A DNA stretch of 5,275 nucleotides, from the NCBI GenBank assembly GCA_013695075.1, contig JACDBE010000229.1, positions 1 to 5,275 on the forward strand, written 5' to 3'. The notes below the pieces were generated by a model. The model had not been told where the DNA came from and did no database searches. It was given only the letters and a program-made list of their open reading frames with translations. The stretch comes from Acidimicrobiia bacterium. Lineage in GTDB: Bacteria > Actinomycetota > Acidimicrobiia > Spongiisociales > UBA5794. The stretch's first letter is position 1. Each line of letters begins with the position of its first letter. This document shows, in pieces, positions 1-5,275 of this stretch. Made by a program: the position numbers and the translations under genes.

Positions 1-392
1 CCATCGCCGCACGGTGCTCGTCTCGTCGCACGACCTCAGCGAGCTCGAGCAGGTGTGTGACTGGCTGGTGCTGATCGACACCGGCCGATCGCTGTACCAG
101 GGCCCCACTCGCCGGCTCCTCGACGGCGTCGCCAGCGGGCTGGCGATCCAGCCGCAGCGGCGCCAGGACACCGCCACCATGCACCAGATCCTGGTCGAGC
201 AGGGCAACCAGGTGGAGGCCGACGACGACCGACTGGTGGTGGGCGTCGACGACGGGGCGGACATTGCCCAGCTGGCAGCGGCGGTCAAACAGCGCCGCCT
301 TCGCCGCCGGCATCGTCCTTGTCGAGCTGAGCCCGCAACGCATCACCCTCGAAGACCGCTACCTGTCGCTGGTACACGGAGGTGCCCGATGA
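1..392 (+). CDS. ABC transporter ATP-binding protein, C-terminal part, with a +1 frameshift near the end
   Basis: This is the C-terminal end of a cytoplasmic ABC ATPase that would power the permease encoded next. The 5' part lies outside the window, so Walker A, the signature motif and Walker B are not visible. Frame 2 begins HRRTVLVSSHDLSELEQVCD, which is the H-loop region (switch His at 29-31) followed by the usual strand and the YQG-type turn. The frame is good to about 286. The family-like C-terminus then continues one frame over, from 288 (NSAAFAAGIVLVELSPQRIT... to TGA at 390-392). A single extra A in the AAA run at 287-289 explains this. Read literally, the unshifted frame has no stop and runs through an Arg/Pro-rich stretch into the permease. 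With the shift repaired, the gene ends in a 4-base ATGA overlap with the permease, typical of a co-translated ABC pair. Either a sequencing error or a real mutation is possible. The substrate is unknown. Confidence 0.85.
378..382 (+). promoter_or_regulatory. Shine-Dalgarno site of the ABC permease
   Basis: GGAGG lies 6 nt before the ATG at 389, inside the last codons of the ATPase gene. It supports a separate translation start for the permease and argues against an intended ATPase-permease fusion. Confidence 0.8.
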
Positions 393-1177
393 TCCGCATC
401 ACCCACGCCGAGCTGTTTCGCCTGCTGCGGCGCCGGACCTTGGTCGGCATGGCGGCGGGGGCGGTGGCCTTCGCCTTGGTCGCCGGGTTCGCCGTCTTCG
501 CCTCCGCCACCGGCACCACGGAGGCTCCGCGGCGAGGAGGCGCCACTCTGGCCGACCTCACCGGCGCCGGCGGCGGCACCGCGGCGTTCGCCACGGCGGC
601 CTCGTTTGCCGGGTTCCTGGTGTTCGTCACCTTCATCGCCTTGGTGTCCACCGACTTCTCCGGGGGCACGTTGAGGGCGATGCTGCTGCGCGAGCCGCAC
701 CGGGTGCGGGTGATCGTGGGCAAGCTGGCCGGCTTCCTCATCGTCGCCGCTGGCGTGGTGATGATCGCCGAGGTGAGCACGTTTATGGTGTCCTGGTTGG
801 TGGCGCCCACCCAGGACATCTCCTCCACCGCCTGGTTCAGCCTCGAGGGACTCGGCGCCGCCGCCACCGATTACGCCACCGTCCTCGCCGGGGTGGCCGG
901 ATGGGCGGTGTTCGGCACCACCCTGGGGGTCATCTTCCGCTCGGCGCCGCTGGCGCTCGGTGTCGGTTTCGCCTGGGCGGGCCCGGTGGAGAACATCATC
1001 GTCGAATCGTGGCCGACCGGCTTCCGGTTCTTTCCCGGCCAGGTGCTCGGCTCGTTGATCCGGGGCGGCACCATCGAGCTCGGGTTCGGCCGCGCCGTCG
1101 TCACCGCGCTGGCCCACACCGCCGTGGCCTTCACCGCCACCCTGTTGCTCATGTCCCGCCGGGATGTGACCTCGTAG
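389..1177 (+). CDS. ABC-2-type transporter permease subunit
   Basis: This is a 262-residue integral membrane protein, the usual size for a single ABC-2 permease half. Hydrophobic segments lie at about residues 18-40, 68-88, 108-138, 162-182, 186-205 and 235-256, giving roughly six membrane spans. A short basic N-terminus (MIRITHAELFRLLRRR) precedes the first. The stretch DFSGGTLRAMLLREPHRVRVIVGKL (residues 89-113) is the cytoplasmic coupling region seen in ABC-2 permeases, where a GTLR-type motif is followed by a basic loop and a GK before the next helix. A Gly/Ala-rich, probably extracytoplasmic loop spans about residues 41-67. The ATG at 389 is preceded by a strong GGAGG and overlaps the repaired stop of the ATPase gene, so the two probably form one exporter transcribed together. 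Nothing indicates the substrate. The gene converges on the regulator gene on the other strand, with a palindrome between them. Confidence 0.85.
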   Translation: MIRITHAELFRLLRRRTLVGMAAGAVAFALVAGFAVFASATGTTEAPRRGGATLADLTGAGGGTAAFATAASFAGFLVFVTFIALVSTDFSGGTLRAMLLREPHRVRVIVGKLAGFLIVAAGVVMIAEVSTFMVSWLVAPTQDISSTAWFSLEGLGAAATDYATVLAGVAGWAVFGTTLGVIFRSAPLALGVGFAWAGPVENIIVESWPTGFRFFPGQVLGSLIRGGTIELGFGRAVVTALAHTAVAFTATLLLMSRRDVTS

Positions 1178-1189
1178 CCGATGCCGGCC

Positions 1190-1236
1190 AACTTTGAGCG
1201 TTTACCATCGCATAGCGATGGTAAACGCTCAAAGTT
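1190..1236. repeat. Perfect palindrome, copy 1 (possible bidirectional terminator)
   Basis: Two 22-nt arms (1190-1211 and 1215-1236) are exact reverse complements around a 3-nt centre, ATA. The left arm starts AACTTTGAGC and ends CCATCGC. It begins 13 nt after the permease stop and lies 15 nt past the stop of the converging regulator gene, where a shared terminator would be expected. There is no U-tract, only TTT on the + strand exit, so it is not a textbook intrinsic terminator. At about 45% GC it stands out from its surroundings. The stretch 1190-1238 is identical to 2192-2240. Confidence 0.9.
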
Positions 1237-1251
1237 TCGGGTCGAGTCGCC

Positions 1252-2175
1252 TCAGCGGTAGGGGACGCCCACTCCGGGGCGGGGGCGCTCCCGGTACACC
1301 TCGGGGCGGAAGCGGAAGAGCTCTCCCGGGCGTCCGCCGGTGGCGGCCACCACCCCGGTGCCCTCCACCAGCCGGTTGCGTTCCACCAGCCGGCGGAAGT
1401 TCTGGGTGTGGAGCCGCATCCCGGACAGCGCCTCCACGGTGCGTTGCAGCAGGCTCAGCGTGAACCGGTCGGGGAGCAGCTCGAACACCACCGGGCGGTA
1501 GGTGAGCTTCCCCCGCAGTCGTCCCAGAGCGGTGGCGGCGATGCGGCGGTCGTCGGAGGCCATGGTGGTGCCCGCCACCGGGGCCTGGCACGATGTCGGC
1601 GGCGTCCCTGCGTCGACGTGGGCCTCTGTCACGAGCCCGGCTTCGTACAGCAGCTCGTAGCGCTCCAGAACCCGGATGCCGTCCCAGCCGGCCTCGCGGC
1701 CGAACATCACGGCGATGCGCTCGCTGCGCACCGAAGCGTCCGACGGCGCCGACCCTGCCCAGGCCTCCAGGGCGGGGAGCAGGGTCCCGTCGATCAGCGC
1801 CGGGCGACCCTCGCGGTGGTCCTCCCAGGGGAACAGGTCGTAGACGTCGACCCACGACGCCCCCGGTGGCGGCACCTCTTCGCGAACCAGCGCCAGGTAG
1901 GCCACCGACAGCCAGCGGGCGGCGCCGTCTCGCCGGCTCCCCCGTTTGCGGTCACCGAAGGTGTACAGCTGCTCGGCGTACCCAATGCCCACCCCGGCCA
2001 GCTGATCGATCCAGCGTCGCATCGCCTGCTCCAGGGTCTTGTCGAGCTCGGGGTCGAGCGGCCCCGACGGGATGCGGGGCGGTCCAGACGGTCCGGCCAC
2101 GGTGAGGATGCGGGGCCGGTCGTCGGTGACGGCGACGATCACCGCATCGAGGGTGACATCGATGGCGGCGGTCAT
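1252..2175 (-). CDS. Nudix-fold winged-helix regulator, NrtR/NadQ-like (COG4111 type), probably of NAD metabolism
   Basis: The product is 307 residues. The N-terminal domain begins with a Nudix first strand (DVTLDAVIVAV, residues 6-16) and has the EQLYTFGDRKR segment (68-78) that follows the Nudix helix in NrtR proteins. The Nudix box itself is ruined: in RRWIDQLAGV (53-62) the catalytic glutamates of REUXEEXGU align with W55, Q58 and L59, so it should bind a ligand rather than hydrolyse one. A middle region with FPWEDHREGRPA (115-126) and VLERYELLYEAGLV (169-182) is absent from short NrtR proteins and recalls the longer NadQ group of alphaproteobacteria. RRIAATALGRLRGKL leads into a C-terminal winged helix (about 225-297: FELLPDRFTLSLLQRTVEALSG, QNFRRLVERNRLVEGTG, GRPGELFRF). 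The family represses NAD synthesis or salvage genes in response to NAD-related ligands, but none of those genes is in this window. The ATG at 2175 lacks a clear Shine-Dalgarno site. The family call rests on recalled motifs, and the target genes are unknown. Confidence 0.75.
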   Translation of the reverse strand: MTAAIDVTLDAVIVAVTDDRPRILTVAGPSGPPRIPSGPLDPELDKTLEQAMRRWIDQLAGVGIGYAEQLYTFGDRKRGSRRDGAARWLSVAYLALVREEVPPPGASWVDVYDLFPWEDHREGRPALIDGTLLPALEAWAGSAPSDASVRSERIAVMFGREAGWDGIRVLERYELLYEAGLVTEAHVDAGTPPTSCQAPVAGTTMASDDRRIAATALGRLRGKLTYRPVVFELLPDRFTLSLLQRTVEALSGMRLHTQNFRRLVERNRLVEGTGVVAATGGRPGELFRFRPEVYRERPRPGVGVPYR

Positions 2176-2190
2176 CGAGGCAAACCCGGC

Positions 2191-2239
2191 AAACTTTGAG
2201 CGTTTACCATCGCATAGCGATGGTAAACGCTCAAAGTTT
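2191..2239. repeat. Perfect palindrome, copy 2 (possible guaA terminator)
   Basis: Two 23-nt arms (2191-2213 and 2217-2239) are exact reverse complements around ATA. It begins 18 nt after the guaA stop on the - strand and ends 15 nt before the regulator ATG, filling most of the 81-bp gap. The sequence 2192-2240 matches 1190-1238 at all 49 positions. A hairpin here could end the guaB3-guaA transcript, though the - strand exit reads AAAGTTTGCC with only three T residues. Because it sits just upstream of a regulator gene, an operator role is an alternative. Confidence 0.9.
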
Positions 2240-2256
2240 CTCCCAGCGGCCGGGAT

Positions 2257-3831
2257 CTATTCCCACTCGATGGTGGCGGGCGGTTTGGACGAGATGTCGT
2301 AGGCGACCCGGTTGATCCCGGGGACCTCGTTCACCACCCGTGACGAGATGCGCTCCAGCACCTCGTATGGCAGCCGGGCCCAGTCGGCGGTCATGGCGTC
2401 GTCGGACATCACCGCCCGCACGATCAAGGGGTAGGCGTAGCTGCGCCCGTCGCCCTGCACCCCCACCGACCGGATCGCCGGCAGCACCCCGAAGCTCTGC
2501 CAGATGTCCCGGTACAGCCCGGCCCGCTTGATCTCCTCGATGACGATGGCATCGGCGGCGCGCAGGATCTCCAGCCGCTCGCCGGTGACCTCGCCGATGA
2601 TCCGCACAGCCAACCCCGGCCCGGGGAACGGCTGGCGCCACACGATCTCGCCGGGCAGACCCAGCTCCTCGCCGATGGCCCGCACCTCGTCCTTGAACAG
2701 GTCGCGTAGCGGCTCGATCAGCGCGAAACGCATGTCCGGGGGCAATCCCCCGACGTTGTGGTAGCTCTTGATCCTGGCGGCGTCGGCGGTCCCCGATTCG
2801 ATGACGTCGGGGTACAGGGTGCCCTGCACCAGGAACCCGGCGTCGTCGAGGTCGGCAGCCACGTCCTCGAACACCCTGATGAAGGTCTCCCCAATCGCCA
2901 GCCGCTTCTCCTCGGGGTCGGTGATGCCGGCAAGACGCTCCAGGAACCGGTCGGCTGCCTTCACCGTAATCAGGTGCATCCCAAAGGCGCCGCGGAAGGT
3001 GTCCTCCACCTGCTCCGCTTCCCCGGCCCGCAGCAGCCCGTGGTCGACGAACACGCAGGTGAGCTGGTTGCCGACCGCCTTGTGCACCAGCGCCGCCGCC
3101 ACCGACGAGTCCACTCCACCGGACAGGGCGCACAGCACGGTGCGATCCCCCACAGTTGCCCGGATCTCGGCAACCACCTGCTCGATGATCCCCACATGGG
3201 TCCATGACGGTCGGGCGCCGCACACGTCGTGGAGGAACCGCTCCAGGATCTCCTGGCCGCGGGCGGTGTGGGCCACCTCGGGGTGGAACTGCACCCCGTA
3301 GAGTCGTCGCTCAGGATCCTCCATGGCGGCCACCGGAACCTCAGCGGTGGCCGCCGTCACCCGGAAACCGGGGGGAGGCACGGTGACGGCGTCGCGGTGG
3401 CTCATCCACACCGTCTGCGCCTGGGGCAGCTCGCCGAGCAGGGTCCCGCCGCCGCCGACCAGCCGCAACTCGGTGCCGCCGTACTCGGCGATGTCGTTGC
3501 CGGCCACCCCGCCATCGAGGGCGGCGGCGATGACCTGGTGCCCGTAGCAGATCCCCAGCACCGGGATCGCCAGCTGGAGGATGCCCGGGTCGAGGCGGTA
3601 GGCGTCGGCGGCGTACACCGACACCGGCCCTCCCGACAGGATCACCCCCACCGGGCGGGCGGCGGCCACCTCGGCGGCGCTGACCGTGCGGGGCACGATC
3701 TCGGACAGGACATGCGCCTGGCGCACCCGCCGGGCGATGAGCTGGGCGTACTGGGCGCCGAAGTCGACCACCAGCACCCGGTCGAAGTCACCGGTGGATG
3801 CCTGCCCGCGGGCCGTGGGAAGGGAGGTCAC
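2257..3831 (-). CDS. guaA: GMP synthase (glutamine-hydrolysing)
   Basis: This cytoplasmic enzyme makes GMP from XMP, ATP and glutamine, the last step of guanine nucleotide synthesis. The 524-residue product has the full two-domain layout. A class I glutamine amidotransferase (about 17-205) carries the nucleophile Cys95 in GICYGHQ and the His183/Glu185 pair in HPEV. The ATP-pyrophosphatase domain has the P-loop SGGVDSS (237-243), then KSYHNVGGLPP and LIEPLRDLFKDEVR. The C-terminal dimerisation domain contains PFPGPGLAVRI (401-411) and ends in the canonical PPATIEWE. Length is normal and no key residue is missing. The start is taken as GTG at 3831, since homology begins near residue 16 and the next possible starts fall inside the first strand. 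No good Shine-Dalgarno site precedes it, but the guaB3 stop is only 13 bp upstream, so translational coupling is likely. Confidence 0.97.
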   Translation of the reverse strand: MTSLPTARGQASTGDFDRVLVVDFGAQYAQLIARRVRQAHVLSEIVPRTVSAAEVAAARPVGVILSGGPVSVYAADAYRLDPGILQLAIPVLGICYGHQVIAAALDGGVAGNDIAEYGGTELRLVGGGGTLLGELPQAQTVWMSHRDAVTVPPPGFRVTAATAEVPVAAMEDPERRLYGVQFHPEVAHTARGQEILERFLHDVCGARPSWTHVGIIEQVVAEIRATVGDRTVLCALSGGVDSSVAAALVHKAVGNQLTCVFVDHGLLRAGEAEQVEDTFRGAFGMHLITVKAADRFLERLAGITDPEEKRLAIGETFIRVFEDVAADLDDAGFLVQGTLYPDVIESGTADAARIKSYHNVGGLPPDMRFALIEPLRDLFKDEVRAIGEELGLPGEIVWRQPFPGPGLAVRIIGEVTGERLEILRAADAIVIEEIKRAGLYRDIWQSFGVLPAIRSVGVQGDGRSYAYPLIVRAVMSDDAMTADWARLPYEVLERISSRVVNEVPGINRVAYDISSKPPATIEWE

Positions 3832-3848
3832 GGTGACCGCCCGGTCAC
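3826..3848. repeat. Overlapping short palindromes at the guaB3-guaA junction
   Basis: GGTCAC-G-GTGACC (3826-3838) overlaps GTGACCG-CC-CGGTCAC (3833-3848), giving three half-sites in 23 bp. Together they cover both the guaB3 stop (3845-3847) and the guaA GTG start (3829-3831). In the mRNA, two mutually exclusive small stems are possible, one placing the start codon in paired bases. An operator or a translational-coupling structure is possible, as is chance in GC-rich DNA. Confidence 0.4.
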
Positions 3849-5005
3849 GACCCCATACCGATGCGCTGGGACCGCTGCAGCGCCTTGCCCTCGCTCTGCA
3901 GCGCCGGGGCCACCATCACCTCGGCCTTCTGGAACTCCTTGACGTTGCCGTAGCCGGTGGTGGCCATCGACACCCGCAGCGCCCCGAACAGGTTGCGACG
4001 GCCGTCGTTCTCGTGGGCGGGACCGACCAGGATCTCGGCCAGGGTCCCCAGCGTGGTGGTGGCCACCCGGGTGCCGCGAGGCAGGGTGGGATGGAAGGTG
4101 GCCATCCCCCAGTGGTGCCCACTGGCCGGTGCCTCCACCGCCGCCGCCAGCGGCGAGCCGATCATCACCGCATCAGCCCCGCAGGCGATGGCCTTGGCGA
4201 CGTCACCGCCGGTGCGCATCCCCCCGTCGGCGATGACGTGGACATAACGCCCGGTCTCCTCCAGGTAGCGGGTCCGGGCACCGGCGGCGTCGGCGACCGC
4301 CGTCGCCTGGGGCACCCCGATGCCGAGCACGCCCCGTGAGGTGCAGGCGGCGCCCGGCCCCACTCCCACCAGCACGCCGGCGGCGCCGGTGCGCATCAGG
4401 TGTAGGGCACCGGCGTACGAGGCGCAGCCGCCGACGATCACCGGCACCTCCAGCTCGGAGATGAACCGGTTGAGATCGAGCGGCTCGGTCTTGGTGGACA
4501 CGTGCTCGGCGGACACCACGGTTCCCTGGATCACCAGGATGTGGAGCCCGGCGTCGATGGCGGCGCCGGCATAGCGGGCGGCGTTCTGCGGGGTGACGCT
4601 GGCAGCCGTGACCACGTCGCCGGCGCGCATCTCCTCGATCCGGGGGGCGATCAGCTCCGGTTTGATCGGCTCCTGGTAGATCTCCTGCATCCGTTGGGTG
4701 GCCTTGTCGGCGGCAAGCGAGGCGATCTCGTCATAAACCGGGATCGGGTCCTGGTAGCGGGTCCACAGACCCTCCAGGTTGAGCACGGCCAGCCCACCCA
4801 ACCGCCCGATCTCGACGGCGGTGGCGGGGCTAACGGCGGAATCCATGGCGGCACCCATCATCGGCAGGTCGAACCGGTAGGCGTCGATCTCCCAGCTCAG
4901 GTCGATATCGTCGGGGTCGCGGGTGCGGCGCGAGGGGACGATGGCGATGTCGTCGAAGCCCCAGGCGCGCCGACCGGATTTGGCGATGCCGATCTCGATG
5001 TCCAT
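3845..5005 (-). CDS. guaB3: GuaB3-family IMP dehydrogenase (CBS-less)
   Basis: This is a 386-residue TIM-barrel protein of the IMP dehydrogenase/GMP reductase superfamily, GuaB3 group. It is expected to oxidise IMP to XMP with NAD+, feeding GuaA downstream. The N-terminus MDIEIGIAKSGRRAWGFDDIAIVPSRRTR is typical of GuaB3. The catalytic loop GPGAACTSRGVLGIG (216-230) keeps the active-site Cys221, and the phosphate-binding ADGGMRTGGD (259-268) and GADAVMIGSPLA follow. The C-terminal part has HHWGMATFHPTLPRGTR (297-313) and ends near VMVAPALQSEGK. The CBS-domain pair that canonical IMP dehydrogenases insert into the barrel is absent, in keeping with the length. The start at 5005 has GGAGG 5 nt upstream; an in-frame upstream start at 5071 adds 22 unrelated residues and is rejected. 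It is the first gene of an operon with guaA. Some GuaB3 proteins lack the Cys and have uncertain activity; this one looks competent. A canonical guaB elsewhere cannot be excluded. Confidence 0.92.
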   Translation of the reverse strand: MDIEIGIAKSGRRAWGFDDIAIVPSRRTRDPDDIDLSWEIDAYRFDLPMMGAAMDSAVSPATAVEIGRLGGLAVLNLEGLWTRYQDPIPVYDEIASLAADKATQRMQEIYQEPIKPELIAPRIEEMRAGDVVTAASVTPQNAARYAGAAIDAGLHILVIQGTVVSAEHVSTKTEPLDLNRFISELEVPVIVGGCASYAGALHLMRTGAAGVLVGVGPGAACTSRGVLGIGVPQATAVADAAGARTRYLEETGRYVHVIADGGMRTGGDVAKAIACGADAVMIGSPLAAAVEAPASGHHWGMATFHPTLPRGTRVATTTLGTLAEILVGPAHENDGRRNLFGALRVSMATTGYGNVKEFQKAEVMVAPALQSEGKALQRSQRIGMGS

Positions 5006-5010
5006 GAAAG

Positions 5011-5015
5011 CCTCC
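5011..5015 (-). promoter_or_regulatory. Shine-Dalgarno site of guaB3
   Basis: On the - strand GGAGG lies 5 nt before the ATG at 5005, inside GGGCGGAGGCTTTC. It fixes the guaB3 start at 5005 rather than 22 codons upstream. Confidence 0.8.
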
Positions 5016-5044
5016 GCCCCCGGGTCGTCGTCCAGCGCAGGCCG

Positions 5045-5050
5045 AAGATA
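5045..5050 (-). promoter_or_regulatory. Candidate -10 box for the guaB3-guaA operon
   Basis: The - strand reads TATCTT, a match to the TANNNT -10 pattern. It would place transcription start near 5038 and give a leader of about 33 nt that includes the GGAGG. No convincing -35 is present at normal spacing, so this is only a candidate. Confidence 0.35.
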
Positions 5051-5116
5051 CCACCGGGAGGGTCCGGCCACGCGGAGCCCCTAAGCAGCGGCGCCCGACC
5101 ACGCTGGCGACACTCG

Positions 5117-5122
5117 TAGAGT
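5117..5122 (+). promoter_or_regulatory. Candidate -10 box for a leaderless yjbR-type transcript
   Basis: TAGAGT fits TANNNT and ends 8 nt before the ATG at 5131, so transcription would begin about at the start codon. There is no Shine-Dalgarno site before this ATG. This is the arrangement of leaderless genes, common in actinobacteria. No clear -35 is visible. Confidence 0.4.
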
Positions 5123-5130
5123 CGCCGGCG

Positions 5131-5275
5131 ATGGCCACCCTCGAAGACATCCGGCCACTGGCACTCAGCCTGGAAAGGTCATACGAGGTGTTCGTGGCCG
5201 ATCGGCGCAAGTTTCGGGTCGGCAGGCTGGTATATCTCTCGTTATCGCGCGACGAGACGATCATCGGCTTCGGCT
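5131..5275 (+). CDS. MmcQ/YjbR-family protein, N-terminal part
   Basis: The 48 visible codons read MATLEDIRPLALSLERSYEVF, then RRKFRVGRLVYLSLSRDETIIGFG, and the gene continues past the right edge. This matches the N-terminus of small (about 110-130 residue) MmcQ/YjbR-type proteins: an MAT-x-EDIR-x-LAL-x-L first helix, then the paired strands FRVGR(I/L)VY and SRDE-(T)-x-GFG. These proteins have a CyaY-like fold and are often annotated as DNA-binding, but their role is not established. The short Met-Ala-Thr start at 5131 matches the family, so it is probably the true start, with no Shine-Dalgarno site. The gene is divergent from guaB3 across 125 bp and has no evident functional link to it. Confidence 0.7.
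   Translation, partial: MATLEDIRPLALSLERSYEVFVADRRKFRVGRLVYLSLSRDETIIGFG

Noticed and set aside
343..1191. Long open frames on the - strand opposite the permease gene, and a + strand frame from 382
   Set aside because: They are rich in Arg, Pro, Gly and His or in low-complexity Ala, as expected from shadow frames of GC-rich coding DNA. The permease frame has coherent membrane segments and a GGAGG.
1408..2199. 263-codon + strand frame opposite the regulator gene
   Set aside because: The antisense frame encodes a Gly/His/Arg-rich shadow with no family features, while the - strand product shows clear Nudix-fold and winged-helix motifs.
2231..3223. 330-codon - strand frame overlapping guaA
   Set aside because: It is a frame-shifted, Arg/Gly-rich shadow of guaA, whose own frame is intact from start to stop.
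5006..5071. Upstream in-frame start extending guaB3 by 22 residues
   Set aside because: The extra residues are not family-like, and the ATG at 5005 has GGAGG 5 nt upstream and begins the conserved MDIEIG sequence.
1232..5221. A 13-nt match, AAGTTTCGGGTCG, at 1232-1244 and 5209-5221
   Set aside because: One copy is at the edge of palindrome 1, the other inside the YjbR coding region. A single 13-nt match is not unlikely by chance in a window this size, and the flanks differ.
1..5275. CRISPR arrays, tRNA or rRNA genes, insertion sequences, toxin-antitoxin or phage-defence genes
   Set aside because: No regularly spaced repeats, RNA-gene signatures or transposase, nuclease or toxin motifs were seen. 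Coding content is housekeeping plus one exporter pair.

Overview
The window is very GC-rich, tightly packed bacterial chromosome. A CBS-less GuaB3-type IMP dehydrogenase next to guaA, strong third-position G/C and one apparently leaderless start point to a high-GC actinobacterium. Acidimicrobiia or a relative would fit, but the lineage is an inference and no taxonomic marker is present.

Layout, left to right. (1) On the + strand, 1-392 holds the 3' end of an ABC-transporter ATPase gene that has a one-base frameshift near its end. It overlaps by ATGA the complete gene for a membrane permease (389-1177). (2) A perfect 22-bp palindrome (1190-1236) lies between the converging permease and regulator genes. 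(3) On the - strand, 1252-2175 encodes a Nudix-fold/winged-helix regulator of the NrtR/NadQ (COG4111) type, whose Nudix catalytic residues are gone. (4) A second, practically identical palindrome (2191-2239) lies between this gene and guaA. (5) On the - strand, guaB3 (5005-3845) and guaA (3831-2257) form a two-gene operon, 13 bp apart, that converts IMP to XMP to GMP. (6) A 125-bp divergent intergenic region (5006-5130) carries candidate promoters for guaB3 and for a + strand MmcQ/YjbR-family gene (from 5131) that runs off the right edge.

Together the - strand genes make the guanine-nucleotide branch of purine synthesis, followed by a probable NAD-metabolism regulator. The physical link is suggestive because the IMP dehydrogenase step uses NAD+, but no co-regulation is shown. 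The ABC exporter pair and the YjbR gene look like unrelated neighbours.

The most unusual element is the pair of identical 49-nt palindromes. They are much more AT-rich than their surroundings, lie 13-18 nt after stop codons and bracket the regulator gene exactly. They look like copies of a dispersed palindromic repeat, possibly acting as transcription terminators. No clearly novel multi-gene system is visible.
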